Below are positions 5,285 through 9,185 of a DNA stretch of 9,185 nucleotides, piece by piece. The stretch covers positions 1 to 9,185 of the forward strand of contig CAKSDF010000073.1 in the NCBI GenBank assembly GCA_934444695.1. The letters run 5' to 3'. Source of the DNA: an uncultured Eubacteriales bacterium. Lineage in GTDB: Bacteria; Bacillota; Clostridia; Oscillospirales; Acutalibacteraceae. The notes under the pieces were generated by a model. The model was not told where the DNA came from. It worked only from the letters and a program-made list of their open reading frames with translations, and did not search any database. Numbering within the stretch: position 1 is the stretch's first letter; each line of letters begins with the position of its first letter. A program made the position numbers and the translations under genes.

Positions 5285-6217
5285 TCAACCGGGCACCTCA
5301 TCAATCCCGCAGTCCTTCTGCGCCGTCAGCCGCTCTTTGATAAGCTCGGCAAAGCGCTGCGGTGCGGTCACCCTGACCATCGGGCCGAACGAAAGAATTC
5401 TTATGACCATCTCGGTTTCATCATCCCTGTCGTAGGTAATTTTTATCTTGTACCGATCGTTTTCCAGCCTTTCGGCCTGCTTCTCAAAATGGGCAAAATG
5501 CAGCATAACCCGCTCAAGAGCGCTTCTTTTGTCAACCAGTTCAAGCTCCACGGTTTTTCTTGCCGGGCGATTGCTTTTGCCGGGAATTATCTCAAGAGGT
5601 TTTTTATAGGGCCTGCAACCCACTATTCTCCCGAGGTTTACCGTTTTGCCGCTTCTGCTTTTGCCGCCAAAGCTTATAAGCCTGAATTTATCGTCCTTTT
5701 CGGAATATTCAAGGCGGTCGGGCATAACCGTCATATGCACGGTATCTCCCCTGCGATTAAGTGTATCGATGCTCAGGGCATACTGCTTTTTTATCGCGTC
5801 GAGTATCAGTCTGAAGTTTTTTATATACCCCTCATCGTCATAAGGATCGCCATCGGAATATTTATCGAACACGCATATATCTTCGGGCGAAAAGAGGGGC
5901 TGTACATCTGGAAGATCAATCGTTTCATCACAGAACAGCCTGATCCGCTTATCCTCGAATATTGCCTTTAACCATCTCTTTTCCAATGTCGTCAAGGGCA
6001 TTGTCGGCCGTGCTTTAAGAGGTGTAGATCCGTTTGCGCGCACAAGCTGCCATTTTTGCTTTGTAATGGCCGGCTCAATGTTCAAAACGCTTTCGCCGAA
6101 GGCGTGTTTCTCAACAATCTCCCTCAGCTCGTTTTTTTGCAGAGGTTTTTCCACCGCCCTTTTCAGAACATCGGCGACGGTGTTGTAATATGCACTGTAA
6201 AGCTCGCTGAAAATCAT
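5285..6217 (-). CDS. WYL-domain transcriptional regulator (second of a tandem pair)
   Basis: The 310-residue protein has a WYL core at about residues 130-203 (MPDRLEYSEKDDKFRLISF ... VNLGRIVGCRPY). A C-terminal WCX-like extension at about 222-302 includes FGPMVRVTAPQRFAELIKERL. WYL domains are ligand-sensing modules of bacterial transcription factors, many tied to DNA damage or phage and conflict responses. The N-terminal region is not a clear winged helix, so DNA contact may rely on the partner. Its ATG overlaps the stop of the upstream WYL gene (ATGA), implying translational coupling and perhaps a heterodimer like PafB-PafC. The stop lies 38 bp before the shared element at 5230-5247. Confidence 0.82.
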   Translation of the reverse strand: MIFSELYSAYYNTVADVLKRAVEKPLQKNELREIVEKHAFGESVLNIEPAITKQKWQLVRANGSTPLKARPTMPLTTLEKRWLKAIFEDKRIRLFCDETIDLPDVQPLFSPEDICVFDKYSDGDPYDDEGYIKNFRLILDAIKKQYALSIDTLNRRGDTVHMTVMPDRLEYSEKDDKFRLISFGGKSRSGKTVNLGRIVGCRPYKKPLEIIPGKSNRPARKTVELELVDKRSALERVMLHFAHFEKQAERLENDRYKIKITYDRDDETEMVIRILSFGPMVRVTAPQRFAELIKERLTAQKDCGIDEVPG

Positions 6218-7458
6218 CGTTCCTCACCGCCCTCTATACCGTACAAAGCATACATTTCTCTCAGATCATCCTTAAACTGCCGCTCGAGCTCGGGATTTGA
6301 AAAGCTGATATCGGTAATGCGGCAGATAAAGGTCCTTATCCACGGAACCAATTCCCCTGCATCAAACACATCTGCGGTAAAACGGCTTGTATTACGGTCG
6401 ATTTTTTCAACCCTTCCACACCGTTTTTCCCGTTCGAGACGGCGGTGGATATGCGGTTCATCGTCGGAGTATTTAACCGTAAATTCAACGTGTTCCATCC
6501 GCTCGCCCGATCTGCTCTCGGTGCTGACTCCCCACATATGAGCGGTCATACCCTCAAGCTTTTGCCGCAGCTGCTCAAAATCTTCCGAAATTTCGCCAAG
6601 GCTTACCGACACAATATTATCGGTGCGAATCGGGAAAATGCGGTTAAAACGGGGTGAATACGCCATAAGATATTGCCGTCCGTTTTGCACGCTTATCATA
6701 ATTTTAAGAGGAACAGTATCGCTTTCGGATATTTTTTCGCTGCGGCGGTTGGCCGTTTCAAGGGTGACACATCGCCTTTCGGATATGGCGGTAAGCAGCA
6801 GACACATAATCTCGCTGTCCATTGCACCGGTTATGTAATGGTGTTTGAAAACAAGGTGCCCGTTATGAGGCTCCTGCTTGTCCAGCAAAAACGAGCCTAC
6901 AACGCCGCATGGCGCGACCTCCGAAAAGAAATCGAGTGCATCGGTATTGTAGAAGCAAGGCGATTCTGTCCTTCTGTAATACATTGTTTTACCGCGCTTT
7001 TCGGCCGTTATTATTCCTTCGGATATATATTCCTTAAGCTTCTTTCTGATTGTTGAAGCGTCAAAAAATCTCGGGTTTTCAAAGCAATCAAGATAACCGT
7101 CAACCGCCGTCGTTATCTCGTTTAAGGAAAGAGTAACGTCCGGCGAACACAAAATATCAAAAAGAATAAAGTGAAGGGTTATATCGCCGTCGGTAAAGCT
7201 TTTTGCCTTAAAGGCGGTATAAAGAGGATTGTGGCGAATGCTGCGGCTGTCTATTGAGATAAAGACATTCTTTCCGTCGTGCGTTTTGTGAAACCGCATA
7301 TAATCGCCCAGCCAGCTTTCCATTCTCCGACGTTCATCGTCATAGGAACGGGCGCTTTTTTTGGTATATTCATCGCGGCTTTTAAAACCGTAGACGTAAA
7401 ATTCCCGCATATATTCGCGGATACGGTTAAAATTTTTAATCAGCTCGCTGTACGCCAT
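6214..7458 (-). CDS. WYL-domain transcriptional regulator with winged helix (first of pair)
   Basis: The 414-residue protein has a winged-helix region at about residues 105-163 (LSLNEITTAVDGYL ... DASTIRKKLKEYISEGII, wing near GKTMYYRR). The WYL core is at about 213-300 and a WCX-like C-terminal segment at about 315-400. The signature strand reads GRQYLMAYSPRFNRIFPIR, so the W of WYL is Gln here while the Tyr-Leu and following residues are kept. The ATG at 7456-7458 is preceded by AAAGGG about 9 nt upstream. It is the first gene of the two-gene WYL unit and probably supplies DNA binding. By linkage, the likely targets are the two promoters with the 18-bp element, and possibly its own promoter. 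Confidence 0.85.
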   Translation of the reverse strand: MAYSELIKNFNRIREYMREFYVYGFKSRDEYTKKSARSYDDERRRMESWLGDYMRFHKTHDGKNVFISIDSRSIRHNPLYTAFKAKSFTDGDITLHFILFDILCSPDVTLSLNEITTAVDGYLDCFENPRFFDASTIRKKLKEYISEGIITAEKRGKTMYYRRTESPCFYNTDALDFFSEVAPCGVVGSFLLDKQEPHNGHLVFKHHYITGAMDSEIMCLLLTAISERRCVTLETANRRSEKISESDTVPLKIMISVQNGRQYLMAYSPRFNRIFPIRTDNIVSVSLGEISEDFEQLRQKLEGMTAHMWGVSTESRSGERMEHVEFTVKYSDDEPHIHRRLEREKRCGRVEKIDRNTSRFTADVFDAGELVPWIRTFICRITDISFSNPELERQFKDDLREMYALYGIEGGEER

Positions 7459-7615
7459 AGTCCTTTTCCCTTTCTAAAAAACTCAAAGATTTTGCAGGCT
7501 TCGTCCTTTTGCTTTATATAGTCTGTTGCCCGCCGACCGCACCTTTTTATTTACAAAATCCTTTCGATTGGAATGTAATCTCCATTTTAGTCTGTTTTAG
7601 AAATGCCATCTCCGT

Positions 7616-7626
7616 TTGCGGCGCAA
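7616..7626. promoter_or_regulatory. Inverted repeat in the WYL operon leader, possible operator
   Basis: TTGCG-G-CGCAA is a perfect inverted repeat lying just downstream of the predicted start site of the WYL promoter. Its TTGCG half matches the GTTGCGAA end of the shared element (read on the plus strand). It could be an autoregulatory site or a small RNA hairpin. Repeats this short occur by chance. Confidence 0.3.
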
Positions 7627-7642
7627 TTTTATCATTGGCTAT

Positions 7643-7671
7643 ATTTTACCACAAAAACTTCAAAAATTCAA
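7643..7671 (-). promoter_or_regulatory. Promoter of the WYL regulator pair
   Basis: The minus strand has -10 TAAAAT (7643-7648) and -35 TTGAAT (7666-7671) with a 17-bp spacer in A/T-rich DNA. This is a better -35 than at the two element-bearing promoters, so basal expression of the regulators is plausible. The implied leader of roughly 175 nt before the ATG is long, and no gene is seen in it. Confidence 0.55.
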
Positions 7672-7980
7672 CAATTCTTTGCCCCGCAATGTCTTATGTA
7701 CGTCTCCTATTCGGGCGATTTGACACATCGTCTTTTTTATTTGCGCCTTTATTTTACACCATCATACGTCCCAAAAATTGGACTTTACCCGTATATTATG
7801 GTTCTAAAGCCCCATTTTATATGATTTTAACATTACGGAGTATAAAAAGAAGCATGGAAAAATCAGCAGACACATCACGCGGCCAAGCCATATGCCGTGT
7901 TTTTCTTTATTTCTGATAAACAGCACTTTTTCTTGCTCTAATAAATCTGAAATAACCTTACGCAATTAATGGCTTGTTGA
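7672..7980. other. Gene-free stretch, possible plus-strand terminator near 7877-7907
   Basis: I find no supported gene in this A/T-rich stretch. The plus-strand frames through it lack ribosome binding sites and recognisable motifs. Near its right end CAC-GC-GGC pairs with GCC-GTG (6 bp with a 2-nt bulge) and is followed by TTTTTC, a weak candidate terminator. The stretch separates the WYL promoter from the degraded mobile-element remnants. Confidence 0.4.
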
Positions 7981-8100
7981 GAATTTCAATTTTTTATTGC
8001 TTATGTATATCGTGGCTTTGGCGGAGCTTACTCCACGCTTAAATACGCAATTCAACAGCAAAAGAAAATTGTGAATCTTGCAAATCTTTTAGGTAAATAG
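7981..8100 (+). pseudogene. C-terminal remnant of a SLOG/DUF1273-like protein
   Basis: An open stretch of 39 codons ends at TAG (8098-8100) and reads IAYVYRGFGGAYSTLKYAIQ followed by a lysine-rich KIVNL segment. This resembles the C-terminal strand-helix-strand of SLOG-fold proteins (DUF1273/YspA-like), where a GGA motif precedes a K-rich IINL end. A TGA immediately precedes it in frame, and no start or ribosome binding site is present, so the body of the gene is missing. The family assignment is from memory of the motif and is tentative. An intrinsic terminator follows at 8134-8158. Confidence 0.5.
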
Positions 8101-8133
8101 AAACACCGTTCATTTTTGCAGAAAACGCAAAAA

Positions 8134-8158
8134 CCCTGCGGATATAAAATCCACAGGG
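8134..8158. terminator. Terminator hairpin, usable on either strand
   Basis: CCCTG and GGAT pair with ATCC and CAGGG around an ATAAA loop, with a single C-A internal mismatch. On the plus strand it is followed by GCTTTCT, so it could end the SLOG-like remnant. On the minus strand it is followed by TTTTT, so it could also end the inverted fragment at 8222-8356. The 3' ends of both remnants point toward it. Confidence 0.7.
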
Positions 8159-8221
8159 CTTTCTATAATCGGTTTATCTCTGCCTTAATAAGTCGGAGTG
8201 CCTTTTTACGGCAAACCAATC

Positions 8222-8356
8222 TTATTTTTTATCAGCAATGGCTGCCTGTGCAGAACGATACTCCGGTAGGACTTTTTGGACGGCTGCGCCATATTCGTCA
8301 AACTGTATGGCATATGACCCCAGCAATAATTTCCCGCCGTTTATGTCATTTACCAT
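8222..8356 (-). pseudogene. Inverted C-terminal remnant of an unidentified protein
   Basis: On the minus strand 44 codons run from ATG to TAA and read like protein: MVNDINGGKLLLGSYAIQF, then DEYGAAVQKVLPEY and AQAAIADKK. Composition and helical pattern look genuine, but no ribosome binding site precedes the ATG. Upstream the frame continues only to a nearby stop, close to where the sortase remnant begins on the other strand. I do not recognise the family. It is probably the tail of a mobile-element or neighbouring gene whose body was lost in the same rearrangement. Confidence 0.4.
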
Positions 8357-8361
8357 CAAGT

Positions 8362-8490
8362 TCGACAAGGTCGAAGCATAAGCTGATCACACTCTCCACC
8401 TGCGAATACAGCCGAAAAAACGGACGCATGGTCGTTGTTGCCAAGCGGATCACTGCACCCTCTGCGGAGGTGGACAGCGATGAAGCCTGA
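8362..8490 (+). pseudogene. C-terminal remnant of a class B sortase
   Basis: The frame ending at TGA (8488-8490) reads HKLITLSTCEYSRKNGRMVV. This is the sortase B C-terminus, with catalytic Cys in TLSTC and the catalytic Arg in NGRMVVV. Sortase B is an extracytoplasmic, membrane-anchored transpeptidase that attaches proteins to the cell wall, and such genes are regular cargo of Tn1549-like conjugative elements. Only about 42 residues of a normal protein of more than 200 remain. Upstream the sequence switches to unrelated DNA read on the other strand. Its stop overlaps the ATG of the next frame. Confidence 0.7.
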
Positions 8491-9185
8491 AAAATATGTA
8501 GTGTCGCTTTCGGGCGGCAAGGATTCTACGGCGATGCTCCTGCGCCTGCTGGAAGAAAAGAGCCCCGTTGACCCGCAGGAGGTCGCCACGGTGGACGATG
8601 CCAAGAAAGCCATCCTCAAAGATATTTTCTGGCAGATGAACGAAATATCTTCCCGCACCGAAAGTAAGACCGAAGAGGTCATCACCGAAACCGACGACGG
8701 CCACGGGAACATCGTGGAAACCACCACGACGATCACGCACACCTACCTTTATATTACGGTCGGTCACAAGGCCGCCGAGGAAACGGCAGCGCATTTCAAC
8801 TTCAACGCCGCCCAGCGGCAGCAGCTCTCGGAACTGCTTGCCGAAGAAAACCGCAGTATGTGGTCTGCCGTCCTTTACGGCATCTATTCAAGGGACGATG
8901 CCATTGTCACCGTGGCCTTGTCACAGGTCGGTAATGTGGATGGTCAACCCTATTGGTCATGGTACGGCTTTGAAAGCCGCGTAGAATGGTGTGCCTGCTT
9001 TGTTTCTTGGTGTGCCAATGGGTGCGGCTATATCGACAGCGGCATTGTTCCGAAATTCGCAGGCTACGTCAATGGGGTGCAATTGTTCAAAGACCGTGGA
9101 CAATGGCAGGACGGCAGCTTTGAGCCGTCTGCCGGTCAGATCATTTTCTTCGATTGGGACAACAAAGGCTCGTCCGGCCCAAAGA
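8480..9185 (+). CDS. In-frame chimera: PP-loop ATPase start fused to CHAP-domain element protein (partial)
   Basis: The ATG at 8480 follows GGAGG by 9 nt and overlaps the sortase stop. Residues 1-27 (MKPEKYVVSLSGGKDSTAML ...) are the start of a PAPS-reductase-like PP-loop protein with an intact SGGKDST. From about residue 28 the sequence matches instead the pattern of Tn1549-type (CD1108-like) CHAP proteins. It has a helical stretch VDDAKKAILKDIFWQMN, then a CHAP domain from about residue 138 with VEWCACFVSWC (catalytic Cys171 likely) and QIIFFDWDN. CHAP domains are cell-wall amidase/peptidase folds used to open peptidoglycan during conjugation. The frame is open to the right edge (235 residues), and the CHAP His lies beyond it. 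The join implies a deletion that removed the rest of the PP-loop gene and the N-terminal part of the CHAP gene. Confidence 0.65.
   Translation, partial: MKPEKYVVSLSGGKDSTAMLLRLLEEKSPVDPQEVATVDDAKKAILKDIFWQMNEISSRTESKTEEVITETDDGHGNIVETTTTITHTYLYITVGHKAAEETAAHFNFNAAQRQQLSELLAEENRSMWSAVLYGIYSRDDAIVTVALSQVGNVDGQPYWSWYGFESRVEWCACFVSWCANGCGYIDSGIVPKFAGYVNGVQLFKDRGQWQDGSFEPSAGQIIFFDWDNKGSSGPK

Noticed and set aside
7509..7916. Plus-strand 135-residue frame right of the WYL genes
   Set aside because: It crosses the WYL promoter and leader, has no ribosome binding site and shows no recognisable domain.
8356..8794. Minus-strand frames of 128 and 114 residues opposite the PP-loop/CHAP chimera
   Set aside because: They are shadows of the plus-strand gene, whose motifs (SGGKDST, CHAP core) are clear.

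Overview
The window looks like a chromosomal segment of a gut-type Firmicute of class Clostridia. This is an inference from AGGAG-type ribosome binding sites, intrinsic terminators, tandem WYL regulators and remnants of a Tn1549-like conjugative element. No rRNA or canonical tRNA gene is present.

Positions 1-7458 are coded entirely on the minus strand and read as one functional neighbourhood. In transcription order (right to left) it holds two overlapping WYL-domain regulators (7458-6214 and 6217-5285), a promoter with a structured leader or small RNA (5105-5198), two membrane proteins with zinc ribbons (5071-4082 and 4068-3772), a terminator (3566-3591), a second promoter (3404-3432), a gene-free stretch packed with structured RNAs (about 2690-3397), a TROVE/Ro60-like HEAT plus vWA protein of the DUF2828 type (2592-1108), another structured intergenic element (1002-1095), and the RNA ligase gene rtcB, cut by the left edge (989-1).

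The most unusual part is the non-coding stretch. Four units on the minus strand (3360-3277, 3269-3163, 3119-3015, 2854-2798) share one plan: a 7-bp terminal stem, two nucleotides, then ACAGCAA, and a 3' strand that restores the stem and is followed by G. The stem sequence differs between units, but both strands change together, so the covariation can be read within this window. One unit carries a perfect tRNA T-arm (CGGG / TTCAATT / CCCG) stacked on an acceptor-like stem. Next to a Ro60-like gene and rtcB, these are best read as a tandem family of bacterial Y-RNA-like (Yrl) RNAs.

The promoter of this array and the promoter of the zinc-ribbon operon share an identical 18-bp element exactly 22 bp upstream of a perfect TATAAT, with poor -35 hexamers. 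This suggests common activator control, and the linked WYL pair (compare PafB/PafC) is the obvious candidate. A plausible model is a damage-responsive RNA quality-control and repair system: the WYL pair senses a signal and turns on the RNAs, the Ro-like protein and RtcB.

From 7672 rightward the character changes. After a stretch with no convincing gene come a C-terminal scrap of a SLOG/DUF1273-like gene, an inverted C-terminal scrap of an unidentified gene, the tail of a class B sortase, and an in-frame chimera of a PP-loop ATPase start with a CHAP-domain protein that runs off the right edge. These look like the eroded, deletion-bearing border of an integrative conjugative element.
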